Shown here: in pieces, positions 10,899 to 21,845 of the stretch
Position numbering within the stretch: position 1 is the stretch's first letter
Layout of the letters: every line of letters starts with the position of its first letter
Source of the DNA: Rhizomys pruinosus
Taxonomy: Eukaryota; Chordata; Mammalia; Rodentia; Spalacidae
Direction of reading: 5' to 3'
DNA: 64,000 nucleotides
Assembly: GCA_009823505.1 (NCBI GenBank)
Contig: VZQC01011939.1
Location: 570,345 to 634,344, forward strand
The notes under the pieces: generated by a model
What the model was told of the DNA's origin: nothing
Databases searched by the model: none
The model's input: the letters and a program-made list of their open reading frames with translations, nothing else
Program-made: the position numbers and the translations under genes

Positions 10899-11154
10899 AA
10901 CCCTCTGCTAAGCTGCTTGGAACAGTTACTGAATTATCTGCCTACTAGACAGTTATCATTTAAGACAACCATCTGTGTAAGTCCAGTATGTGTGTGAAGA
11001 TAAGGGTTTTTCTTTAAATTGTCATAAACCCTCTGCTAAGCTGCTTGGAACAGTTACTGAATTATCTGCCTACTAGACAGTTATCATTTAAGACAACCAT
11101 CTGTGTAAGTCCAGTATGTGTGTGAAGATAAGGGTTTTTCTTTAAATTGTCATA
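10899..11154. repeat. 128-bp perfect tandem duplication
   Basis: Copies 10899-11026 and 11027-11154 read identically base by base as far as I can check. The unit starts AACCCTCTGC and ends GTCATAA. It is not a known repeat. Either a recent duplication or an assembly artefact. Confidence 0.9.
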
Positions 11155-11816
11155 AAATAAATATGGCATGCAGTTTTCCAAGAGTGACACACTGGAAAGT
11201 GTCTGCAGGCCATGCCATGTCCATCCCTTAGAAAAACCACTCATACACATGGCAAATACAGCTTGCAGGCTGACTGTGTGGAGAAGAGTGCATTAGGCTT
11301 CTACTACCAGGGCAAGACAGATAAACACGGGTCCCAGAAAGGTGAGGGTGGCTCCCGTGGTCTGCAGACGAGAGCACGCTCGCTGCTGCTCCAGTTTCTG
11401 CATAACTTTTATTTTCTTTGTCCTTCAACTTGCAGAGCGCATGCTCAAGGGACTTTGTAACTCTGGATGAGGCAGTGGTGTCATCCCGAATCTTAGAGCT
11501 GCTCTGTTTCTGTCAGTGTGTGTGGAATTTGGTCCCTTGTGTGCATGAGATGGTCTCACTCTAGCTTCTAACTTCAAGCAGTGCTCCTGCCTCAGCCTCT
11601 GAGCATTGTTGGGATTTACAGGCATGAACACCTGTGCCTAGTTTTTAAATCACTTTTGCATGTCTACGTGGTGCATGTTCACGCGTGTGGAGGTCAGAGA
11701 AGAATGCTGGGGTCCTGCTCTGCTGCTTTCCAACTCACTGTCCTGACAGAGCTTTACCTATGTTTGGAAAGAACTCTACCATCTAACGTCAGTCCTTGAC
11801 TCTACTTTAAAAATGC
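11155..11816 (-). repeat. Non-coding stretch with decayed SINEs
   Basis: An old inverted B1-like unit lies at about 11540-11645 (GATGGTCTCACTCTAGCTTC). An inverted B3-like fragment follows at 11646-11812 (GCATGTTCACGCGTGTGGAG). Before 11540 I see nothing recognisable. Confidence 0.45.
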
Positions 11817-12043
11817 GTTTGTTTGTTTGTTTACTTATTTATTGTTTCTGTAAAAGTGGTTTGCCTGCGTGAATCTAAGTGTACCACACACATTCAGTGC
11901 TCACAGAGGTTAGAAGAGGAGGTCAGATCCTCTGCAGGTGGAATTACGGACAGTTGTTAGCCACCATGTGGGTGCTGGGAACAGAAGCTGGGTCTTCTGC
12001 AAGAGCAGTCAGTGATCTTAACTGCCAAGACAGCCCTCCAGCC
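11817..12043 (-). repeat. B2 SINE
   Basis: Inverted B2 from a GTTT-rich tail to CCCTCCAGCCC, moderately diverged and without the internal duplication. Confidence 0.8.
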
Positions 12044-12074
12044 CATAGCACAAGCTTCTTAATAATAGTCAATT

Positions 12075-12640
12075 TTTCTCTTCACAACAGCAAAGAGCTG
12101 GAACCAACCCAAGTGCCCCTCAACTGACAAGTGGATAGAGAAAATGTGGCACATCTACACAATGGAGTTCTATGCAACAGTAAAGAAAGATGACATCATG
12201 AACTTTGCAAGTAAATGGATGGAATGAGAAGATATTATATTATGTTAAGTGAAGTAACACAGTCCCAGAAAAACAAATGATGAATGGTATCCCTCATCTG
12301 TGGATGCTAGTGCCAATTACCGAGTTGTACGTATTTCTTGTGCAAGGCTCCTTGAGCTTTTGTCCAAGTATTTGGGAGTGATGCACATTGGAAAGAAGAA
12401 GAAGAAGAAGAACAACAACACCAACAGAAAAGACTGCGTCAAAGAACTGACTGGTGGACTTCTGCTTGAAACAGTCAACTTCTGCATCAAGAATTTTGAG
12501 AGAGATTGAGAAAAAGATGAAAAACATGTTTAGCAGAATGCATGAGCTCTGGTGGGGTAGGGGATAGGGAGGGGACAAGGGTCTAGATTTGACTTGTAAT
12601 ATAATCTTGTATACAAGAAATAAAAGTTTTCCAAAAAAAG
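12075..12640 (+). mobile_element. 5'-truncated L1, 3' end
   Basis: Last codons of ORF2 and the 3'UTR, on the plus strand. It matches inverted 47086-47610 (AGCTGGAACCAACCCAAG, ATGGAGTTCTATGCA, GATGACATCATGAACTTTGC). An AAG/AAC run lies at 12395-12422. Confidence 0.85.
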
Positions 12641-12650
12641 TTAATTTTTT

Positions 12651-12797
12651 GGTCTTTTTTGACACAGGGTCTCTCTATAGCCCCAGACAACCTGGTCCTC
12701 ACTATGTAGACCACGCCAGACATTGAACTCTCAGAGTTCTCCCAACCTCTGCCTCCTGAATGCTGGGATAAAAGGCATGCACCACTATGTCTGGTTA
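12651..12797 (-). repeat. B1 SINE
   Basis: Inverted B1: TTTGACACAGGGTCTC at the tail side and CCACTATGTCTGG at the head. Confidence 0.8.
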
Positions 12798-12831
12798 TTT
12801 TTAATTTGCACCCTGGTTCCTCTTTTAGAAA

Positions 12832-12985
12832 TTTATTTCATTTATTTATTGTACTGAGGGCTGCATGGCTTCCTTGTGTGAAAATCAGTGTTTGGGAGTT
12901 GGTCCTCTTCACTTTATGTGGGTCCTTGGCCTTGAACTCAGATCCTCAGGCTTCTGTGCATGCTCTGACACATCACCTGTAAATT
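12832..12985 (-). repeat. B3-like SINE fragment
   Basis: Inverted and diverged; GTGGGTCCTTGGCCTTGAAC and GATCCTCAGGCTTCTGTGC are the B3-type landmarks. Confidence 0.5.
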
Positions 12986-13184
12986 ACAGCAGTCTACCAC
13001 AGGTCCTCAAAGACTCATGCACATCTCATAATGTAAAATACAGTTTGTTTACCCCAAAGAGTCCCCAGAACTTAACAATGCTTATGTTGGTCAAAAGTCC
13101 AGTCTCTTCTGAGTCACAAGGTAATCTCTTAATTGCGAGCCACTATAACATAAAAAAACTAAATAACATAAGTAATATATTTCT

Positions 13185-13409
13185 TTTTTTCATTTTTATT
13201 TATTTTTTATGTGTATGAATGTACTGTCTGCATGTAGGTCTGTGCACCTGTGTTGTGCAATGCTGCAGAGGTCAGAAGAGGGTGTCAGATTCCTCTGGAA
13301 CTGGAGTTAAAGATGGTTCTCAGCCACCATGTGGGTGCTGGGGATCGAACCCGGGTCCTCTGCAAGAGCAGTCAGCGCTCTTAACCACTAGGCCATCTCT
13401 CCAGCCCCC
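13185..13409 (-). repeat. B2 SINE with target-site duplication
   Basis: Full-length inverted B2. The flanks AGTAATATATTTCT (13171-13184) and AGTAATCTATTTCT (13410-13423) are a 14-bp target duplication with one change. It lacks the internal duplication. Confidence 0.9.
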
Positions 13410-13423
13410 AGTAATCTATTTCT

Positions 13424-13997
13424 AATTCAGAACCATCCCCATTCCTAAAGGCAGGAATGGGGCAGAGAAAGGGAAGAGTAAGCTAAAGGCCAAAAGCCGC
13501 AGGGCAGACAGCAGTCCACAGGCCTGGCCTGGCATTGGGTCATAATGGAGTTGGCAGGGCTGTGGCAGCCTGGTGACCCCTTCCAGCTCTGCTGCCTGAA
13601 GCCCTTGGAGACACTCCTGGGTCCGCTCTACTCTGTGCCTACAGCTCTCCCCAGCAAGTGTCCCACCATCTGTCCTACTGTCCCCGGGATCCTGGACCCT
13701 CCACGGCAACCTTGATTTCACTTTCACAGGACAGATTTTCTCTTTGTAGGGAGTCTGATCTGACACCCTGCCTGACTGCAGAGGCTTTGTGGAACCTTGA
13801 ACTTTTTACCCGCAGAGCCTTGTGGATGATGTTGCCAGCTTAAGACGTGTTCTGGCCCTTCTACCACAGCTTAGTGATCTTTGCAGCTTGTGGCTAAACC
13901 TGGAAAACCATCCTTAAGGTTGTTTGTGAGATGGGAACTCCTTCATTGGCATACTCAGCCTGGGTTCTCTCTCTTCCAATGCATTTGCAGTGTTCAC
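13424..13997. other. Intergenic, no gene seen
   Basis: Open frames of about 60-115 codons occur on both strands, but none resembles a known family and the region has no gene structure. It precedes the family B LTR array. Confidence 0.5.
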
Positions 13998-14282
13998 TAT
14001 AGACGAACACAATCTGAGTTTAGATGTATGTGGGCTAGGATTTGCAGACAGTGCCCCCCCCACCCCAGACGCACAAGTGAGAGTCATGGGACCTCCCTGG
14101 CAACACCCACTAATTGTAATGTGATGACTCAAAGGGCTGGGATTGGACCTTGGGAGGTGAGGTCACACTGCCTATTTAATCTGATCATTTGCATAAACTG
14201 CCATCTTGTACTTGGATACATACCTTACCAGGTGTTCTCTGTGTGCTGTGCTTTCCTGCATGTCGTTTCTTCAAGCCTATCA
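13998..14282 (+). mobile_element. Family B LTR, copy 1
   Basis: First of three related LTRs. It shares GTCATGGGACCTCCCTGG, GGCTGGGATTGGAC and a TATA-like TATTTAATCTGATC with the copies at 15653 and 18085. It ends ...CATCA-type before TGGAAATAAGTGGGAC, a possible primer-site region. Confidence 0.65.
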
Positions 14283-15652
14283 TGGAAATAAGTGGGACGT
14301 ATTGCATATGGCAACCAAATTCAGTAAGCAGGGGTACCTGGCCAGGTATACTTGTAAAATCTTCAAAAGCTTAATGGTTAAATAAAACATTTTAGTAAAG
14401 GAGAACTTTAATACCAGTAGGGGAGTTAATTGGACTATACATCTAAAAGGCATGGTGACATGGGCATTTGAGCCTGTCCCTTTGGATAATTGTTCTACTT
14501 TTAAATATTGCTTTATGGTCAGGTGAGACATTTGAACAGATATAAGGTTATTGTATCAGTTGTAGACTACTTTTAACAAGGAACGGTTTTCTAGAGGGCC
14601 ATAAAAGACCCTCCAAACAAAGGCTATTTGCCTGCAATGTTGGGGCTCACACACAAAAAATGCAGTAAGGTCCTACTGTTGAAGACATGACATGATATTA
14701 ACATGAAAAGGATGTTTAGAGACCTTGCCTTGCAGATGGACAGCTGCCCTTCATGATCCCAGAGAGTGTTATATAGACCACGGAAAGAAATTGGTCTCCT
14801 GAGTCAAACAAGACTCCTTATCTACACATTACATGGCTATGAAGAGCACAGTGAATGGTGGCCCAATATCAGGGTGCCCCAGAAATTTAATAGGCCAAAT
14901 AAAGCCCGCTCCTTGGGGGACTAGCACATGGCTGATAACATAAGCTTACACCTTCCAGTGACTTAAAGACATCATAGGCCACAATAAAAATTTGTTGTCA
15001 ATAAAAATTTGTTGTCATCCCTTGGTGTAAAGGGACAGTTATTAGATTAAGATACCATTTAACCATTTATGCCTGTGTCCATAACAGGACTTGTCCTGAT
15101 AATGCTGTTTAAGTGCCTGTACTGCTTGCTATTTGTGTTTTATTAGTAGAATTAAAATAGCCTTGTGTGAGATGCCAACCCATATAAAGCAAGGACAAGT
15201 TTCCAATGTGTCATTTCTCAAAGAAAAATATCTCACCCTCTCCTAGCCCTTTCTCCAAAGCCTAGGGATCATTTGTGGAAGGTGGGGAGTCAGATGTGAA
15301 AGGGCTGAGGAGATGGGGGTAAACCATGAGATCTCAGCAAATATGGACTGGACTTCCTTTGGTCAGTATAATTACATGTGCATGTCTTTCCAGACAGATT
15401 TGAGACTTTGCAGTACAAGAAAATTCCCCATCTGTGTAAAATTGGACACTGATGTCTACTAATTGGGTTTGTGTAAATGTTGCTTGTATTTACTCATTGG
15501 TTTTCTTTATATTAAGTTTTTATTTGGGCATAAATTAGTCTTAGTGTTTTTACAGAGCAGTCTCAGCCATTTGGGCCTGACAAAGGTAGCTGACGACTAT
15601 TTCAATAATACTCTCTGTATGTACTGTGGAAGCTAATACTACCAGGGGGAGA
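14283..15652 (+). mobile_element. Family B internal region, copy 1
   Basis: Non-coding internal sequence between two direct LTRs. It ends with a purine tract ACCAGGGGGAGA (15641-15652) directly before the next LTR. Its middle is distantly related to family A (CTCCTGAGTCAAACAAGACTCC versus CCTGAGTCAAGCAAGACTC; ATCATAGGCCACAATAA). No open frame, so it is presumably non-autonomous. A short duplication, ATAAAAATTTGTTGTC, occurs at about 14986-15017. Confidence 0.6.
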
Positions 15653-15940
15653 TGTAGGCAAATATAATCTGAGTTTAGATGTGCATGGGTCAGCATTTGC
15701 AGCCAGATCCCCACATAGGAACAAGTGAGAGTCATGGGACCTCCCTGGTAACACCAACTAATTGGAATGTGATGACTCAGAGGGCTGGGATTGGACACTG
15801 GGGCATGAGGTCACACTGCCTATTTAATCTGATCATTTGCATAAAACAACCATCCTGTATTTGGATTCAAACCTTACCTACCAGGTGTTGTCTGTGTGTG
15901 TGTTGTTCTTTCTCACACATGCTTTCTTCATGGCCCCTCA
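15653..15940 (+). mobile_element. Family B LTR, copy 2 (288 bp)
   Basis: Starts TGTAGGCAAATATAATC right after the purine tract and ends CCCCTCA before TGGAAATGAATGGGA. It has the same TATTTAATCTGATC box as copies 1 and 3. Confidence 0.7.
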
Positions 15941-16650
15941 TGGAAATGAATGGGATGGATTGGATATAGCAACCAAATTCAGTAAGCAGGGGTACTGGGG
16001 CCAGGTATTCTTGTAAAATCTTCAAAAGCTTAATGGTTAAATAAAACATTTTAGTAAATGAGAACTCTGATACCAGTAGGGGACTTAATTGGTCTATACA
16101 TCTAAAAGGCATGGTGACATGGGCATTTGTGCCTGTCCCATTAGATAATTGCCCTACCTTTATATATTGCTTTATGGTCAGGTCAGACTTACGAATGGAT
16201 GTAAGGTTATGGTACCAGGTGTGGACTACTTTTAACAAGGAACCATTTTCTAGAGAGCCTTAAAGGACACACAAAACAAAGGCTCTTTGCTGCAATTTTG
16301 GGGTTTGTGGGGAAAAAAGTGGTGGTAAGGCCCTACTGTTGAAGACATGGTGTTAGCATGAAAAGGATGTTTAGAGACCTTGCCTTGCAGATGGACAGCT
16401 GACTTTCATGACACCAGAGTGTGTTGTATAGACCACAGAAAGAAATTGGTCTCCTGAGTTAAACAAGACTCCTTAGCTACAGGTTACCTGCCTATGAAGA
16501 GCACAGTGAGTGGTGGCCCGATATCAGGGCACCCCAGAAATTTAATTGGGCAAATAAAGCCCACTCATTGGTGGACTAGCACATGGCTGATAGGATAAGC
16601 TTATACCCTCCAGCGACTAAGAGACATCATAGGACATGATAAAAATTTGC
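15941..16650 (+). mobile_element. Family B internal region, copy 2 (3' truncated)
   Basis: Parallel to 14283-15000 with few changes, then broken by a SINE pair. The missing 3' part plus LTR before the next internal copy implies a deletion at the SINE junction. Confidence 0.6.
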
Positions 16651-16654
16651 TGTT

Positions 16655-16875
16655 GGGGCTGAAGAGATGGATCAGCATTTAAGAGTACTGACTGCTCTCG
16701 CAGAGGACTGGGGTTTAATTTCCAGCACTCAGATGGTGAGGAACAACTGGCTTGGGCTGGGCGTGTTGGTGCATGCCTTTAATCCCAGCACTCCAGAGGC
16801 ATAGGCACGTGAATCTATGTGGTCTACATAGTGAGCTTCAGGCCAGCTGGGACTAAAGGGAGACACTGTCTCAAA
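16655..16875 (+). repeat. B2 head plus B1 SINE at an internal deletion junction
   Basis: A B2-type 5' part (16655-16745, GGGGCTGAAGAGATGGATCAG) is followed by a B1 (about 16752-16875, GGGCGTGTTGGTGCATGCC). They sit exactly where family B copy 2 stops and a 5'-truncated copy 3 starts. Confidence 0.7.
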
Positions 16876-18084
16876 AAAATTGGTCTTTAAATCTAAAAGG
16901 CATTTTTGACATGGCCATTTGTGCCTGTCCCTTTTGATAATTGCCCCAACTTTAAATTTTGCTTTATGGTCAGGTGAGACATACAAAGTGATATAAGATT
17001 ATACTACTAGTTGAAGTCTACTTTTAACAAGGAACTGTTTTCTAGTGGGCCATGAAAGACCCCTAAAAAAAAAGGCTACTTGTCTGCAGTGTTGGGGTTC
17101 CTCCAAAAAAAAGAGGTGGTTAAGGCCCTACTGTTGAAGACATGCTGTTAGGATGAAAAGGATTTGTATAAACCTTGCCTTGGAGATGGAGATCTGGCCT
17201 TCATGATGCCAGAGACCATTATATAGACCACTGAAAGATTTGTTCTCCTGAGTCAAACAAGACTCCTCAGCTACAACTTACCTACCTATAAGAGCACAGT
17301 GAGTGGTGGCCTGATATCAGAGCACACCAGAAATTTAATTGGCCAAATTCCTTGGGGGAGTAGCACTTGGCTGATACCATAAGCTTGCACCCTCCAGTGA
17401 CTAAGAGACGTCATAGGCCACAATAAATGTTTGTTGTCATTCCTTGGCCCAAAAGCTACAGTCTTAGATTAAGATACCTTCTAACCATTTATGCCTGTGC
17501 CCATAACGGGTCTTGTCATGATAATCAACGTTGTTCAAGGGCCTGTACTTCTGGCTATCTGTGTTTTAATCATAGACTTATAATAGTGAGCCCTGATGAG
17601 CTGGCAAGCCGTGAAAAACAAAACCTGAACAGACCCGAGAGTCCGATGTGTCACTTCAAAGAAAAAATTCTCACCCACTCCTGGCCCTTTCCTTAAAACC
17701 TAGGGACCATTTGTGGAAGAGGGGGAGTGTCAGAGTATAAAGACTGAGGAGATGGGGGTAAACCATGAGATCACAGCAAATATGGTTTTGTCTTCATTTT
17801 GTCAACATAATTACACATGCAGGCCTTTCCAGGCTGATTTGAAACTTGGGGTACAAATAAATTCCCTATTGTGTAAAATTGTACTGTGATGTTGGCAGTT
17901 GGGTTTGTGTAAGTGTTGCTTGTTATTTGCTCATTGGTTTTCTTTATACTAAATTTATATTTGGGCATAAATTAGTCTTAATGTTTTTTCAGAGCAGTCA
18001 CAGCCATTTGGGACAGATTAAGATGTTGACCACTATTTCTATAATACCATCTCAGCTTGTGGAAGCTAATAAAAGGTGGGGGGA
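16876..18084 (+). mobile_element. Family B internal region, copy 3 (5' truncated)
   Basis: Resumes at ATCTAAAAGGCAT, corresponding to about 14440 in copy 1, and runs to a purine-rich end (AAAGGTGGGGGGA) before the third LTR. No coding capacity. Confidence 0.6.
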
Positions 18085-18363
18085 TGGAGGCAAATACAAT
18101 CTGTGTTTAGATGTGCATGGGATAGCATTTGCAGCCAGTGCCCCCCAGAGGCACAAGTGAGAGTCATGGGACCTCCCTGGCAATGCCCACTAACTGGAAT
18201 GTGATGACTCAAAGGGCTGGGATTGGACCTTGGGAGGTGAGGTCACACTGCCTATTTAATCTGAACATTTGCATAAACTGCCATCCTGTCCTTGGATACA
18301 TACCTTACAAGGTGTTCTCTGTGTGCTATGCTTTCCTGCATGTAGTTTCTTCATGGCCCTAGA
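18085..18363 (+). mobile_element. Family B LTR, copy 3
   Basis: Starts TGGAGGCAAATACAATC after a G-rich tract. Very close to copy 1 across GTGAGAGTCATGGGACC and the TATTTAATCTGA box; then TGGAAATAAGTGGGAC. Confidence 0.7.
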
Positions 18364-19235
18364 TGGAAATAAGTGGGACAGATCCTATGTAGCAACCAAA
18401 TTCAGTAAGGATGGTTCCTGGTGCTAGGTATACTTGTAAAATCGTCAAACACCTAATGGTTAAATAAAATATTTTAGTAAAGGTGAACTGTGATACCAGT
18501 AGGGGAATTAATTGGTTTATACATCTAAAAGGCATGGTGACATGGGCATTTATGCCTGTCCCTTTAGATAATTGTTCTACCTTTATATATTGCTTTATGG
18601 TCAGGTGAGACATACAAAGGGATATAAGGTTATGGTACCAGTTGTGGATTATGTTTACCAATTAACTGTTTTCTAAAGCATCTTAAACAACCCCCCAGAC
18701 AAAGGCTATTTGCCTGCAATGTTAGGGTTTGCAAAAAAAATGTGGTAATGCCTTACTGTTGAAGACATGGTAATAGCATGAAAAGGATGTTTAGAGACCT
18801 TGCCTTGCAGATGGACAGCTGGACTTCATGATGCCAGAGAGTGTTGTAGAGACCACTGAAAGAAATTGGTCTCCTGAGTCGATCAAGACTCCTTAGCTAC
18901 AAGTTACCTGCCTATGAATAGCCAAGTCAGTCATTGCCCTAAATCTGGCCACCCCAGAAATTTAATTGGCCAAATAAAGCCCATTCCTTTGGGGGTCTAA
19001 CACATGGCTGATACCATAAGATTGTGCCCTCCAGTGACTTAGAGACATCATTGGCCACAATAAAAATTTGTTGTAATCCCTTGTTGAACCAAAATTCCCT
19101 ATCTGTGTAATATTGGAAAGATTAGTGCTAATTGGGTTTGTGTAAATGTTGCTTGTATTTCCTCATTGGTTTTCTTTATATTAAGTTTTTATTTGGGCAT
19201 AATTTACTCTTATCATTTTTTTATTTTATTTGTTT
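18364..19235 (+). mobile_element. Family B internal region, copy 4 (internally deleted)
   Basis: Follows LTR copy 3. An internal deletion at about 19085 joins CCCTTGTTGAACC to AAAATTCCCTATC, relative to copies 1 and 3. It ends near 19220 where inverted family A begins. Confidence 0.6.
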
Positions 19236-21809
19236 ATTGTTAAGGGGTTCTACAATATAATAACACAGTTGTTTTCAGATAACATTGATATTACTCAGTT
19301 TGAGATACAATTAGGAAATTGGTGCATTTTGCAAGTATCTTTGTCCAAATTTTGAACAACCCAAGGTTCCCATAGTCCAGTTGGTGATGCTTGTATGCAC
19401 AGGCATGTTGATCAATTAGGAGTCCAGTCTATATTTCTGTAGTCTCATGATTCACCCCTATCTCTCCACAGCCCTTGCATTCTACCACACCTCCTCTTCC
19501 GCAATTTGTTCCCTAGGCTTGGGGAAAGAAGCACAAGTGGGTGAGAAGAAAACAGTATACTTTCTTTGGAGTTGTCATTTTGGACTCTAGTCTGTTCAGG
19601 TTGTTTCCCTTCATGGGTTGACAGCTTATCCATTGATACCTTTTTAGTCATACTAACAAAGCACAAGCAATTGGATGTACAGGCATTTAAGTACTAATTA
19701 TTATGGCAAGCTAAGCTGTGAGCACAGACACAGATGCTTGGATGGTATGCTAATCCACAAACTGTGGTTTCTCTATAAAGGGTGACAAGTTCATATTGTG
19801 GCTTATAACATCTCCTAACCATTAGAGGACATAAGCTTGTGGCATCTGCTGTGAGTTATTCCTCCAAGGAGAGAGCTAATAGCCAATTAGATTTAGGATA
19901 TATATAGACACATGGCTGCCACTGTTGCACAGTATCTCAGGGCATTTGAGGTGTAGCTGATACTGACAGAAGAGTCTTGCTTGACTCAAGGAGATCAAAA
20001 TTTTGTTGTATTGCTTTAGTGGCCTTTGGTAACACTCTCTGGTATTTCAGAGGCCAGTTGTATGTTAGCAAGTGACGTCTCATAACATTTTTTCATGTTC
20101 ACACCAGGTCTTCAACAACATGGACTTGCTGCCTTTCTCCTTGCATATATCCCACTTATAGGCAAAAGGCCTTTATAATTTTGGTGGGGGGGTTGAATCC
20201 CCTAGCCAACATCTCCTAGGCAGAATAATTCATTGCTGATGTCAGAGCTTTCCTGTACTAATATATTTTGCTTAATTACACAGTTTACAAAGACTTTACT
20301 ATTGAATTTGGCTCTAGATAGAGAGTTATCCTTTCACAGTTCCTATGCCTATCAGTCAATTAAAAAAGGGTAGTTATACCTTTTTTATAAGAAATTACCA
20401 CTGTAACAGTTGGTTCTAATTTACAGTTAGGGAATGACTTCATTACCATCGTGTTTTTCTTTTTCCTATAAAGGGGAGAGGTAGGAAGGTTTCTCAGCAT
20501 CTGGAAGGTAAACTTCATTAGGGCCCATTATAAACAGTTAACCCAAATAGATTTCAGAAAGATGCTCAGTGTCTGTGACTCAGGCAGTCTAAGGTTCTGT
20601 TTTCTTTAATGTTCAGATAGGTCAGCTTCTCTGCTGGCATTTCCCAGTCCATTCTGCACAGCCAAAAGTTGTACGTTTTCAGGCATTTAGATTGGTGATT
20701 TTTTTTTTTACCTGTGGGAACATACAAATCTCCTCCCATTGTTAGTTTCAAGATCTCAAAATTGAAAATTTATCAATAGGATTGGAACACAGAGTTTTCC
20801 ATTTGTATCCCAGAAGGGATACTACCCCACCTCCCACCTCCCACTTTTTGTTTTTTAAAATTTTTATGTTTTGTATTACACATACCCATAAACAGGAGCC
20901 AAGGCTTACATTTTCATTAAATTTACCCAAACTGTTTCTCATTGACTATATGCTACTTATTTGGGAAGTAAATTTAAGCTTAATTCCTTTAAATTGTCCT
21001 AAAAGCAAAAGAAAGTGTTACAATGTGATGTTGTATAATTCAGTAAAATATAGAGACCATTTGTGTACCTTAACCCCAACATTACTGTTGCAAGTTCAAT
21101 ACAAATTATAAATAAAACAATTAACTTAAAAATTTTTTTTATTAATTTTATTTATTTCTGTATGTGTATGAATGTACTGTTTGCATGCAAGTTTGTGCAC
21201 CCATGTCGTGCAATGCCATAGAGGTCAGAAGAGGGTGTCAGATTCCCCTGGAACTGGAGTTCTCCTGGAATTGGAGTTTCAGATGCTTCTCGGCCGCCAT
21301 GTGGGTGCTGGGGATCAAACCTAGGTCCTCTGTAAGAGCAGTCGGCTCTCTTAACTGCTAGGCCATCTCTCCGGCCCCCAACAATTAACTTTTTATATTC
21401 CCAATTAGTTCAAATGTATTACCATTTTCACCAAAACCTACAACCAGATTTAACTAATCTAAACATTTCACTAAGCCTTAAAATATCCTATAATATGTTG
21501 ATAAAGCTTTGGCAGAGTTGAGTACCTGCCAAATAAATTTTACCCAATATACACTTTGCTCTTTAAAGCTATATAACTGGACTATGACTTCAGAGAAATC
21601 AAGTCCATTAACTTACATGGTTTGTTTTGTATTTCTGTATAAATCTCTTCTGCAATACGTCTCTATATAAATATATGTTATTTTTAAGTATACCCTTTTA
21701 AACTGCAAATCTTACAGAGTGGATTTTAATGACTATCTTCTTCCAAGCTCTTGGCCTTCTTCAGGCCTGGCATGAAAACCTGCTTTAAAGGCTTTTCAGT
21801 ATCTAAGCT

Positions 21810-21810
<1 letters not shown>
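19236..21810 (-). repeat. Family A copy 3, inverted
   Basis: Inverted relative of 690-4160. Anchors are CTCATGGGTTGACAGC near 19615, ATTCCTCCAAGGAGAGAGC near 19858 and TGTGGGAACATACAAATC near 20710. It extends further upstream than the plus-strand copies, to about 21800, and is interrupted by a B2 at 21128-21379. A short frame at 19445-19666 matches those at 2003, 3699 and 22015. Confidence 0.6.
21128..21380 (-). repeat. B2 SINE with target-site duplication
   Basis: Inverted, full-length B2 of the internal-duplication subgroup. The 11-bp duplication ACAATTAACTT is exact at 21117-21127 and 21381-21391, so it is a young insertion. Confidence 0.93.

Positions 21811-21845
<35 letters not shown>

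Noticed and set aside
13422..13766. 114-codon minus-strand frame in unique sequence
   Set aside because: No motif or homologous pattern; composition not distinctive. Kept as intergenic.
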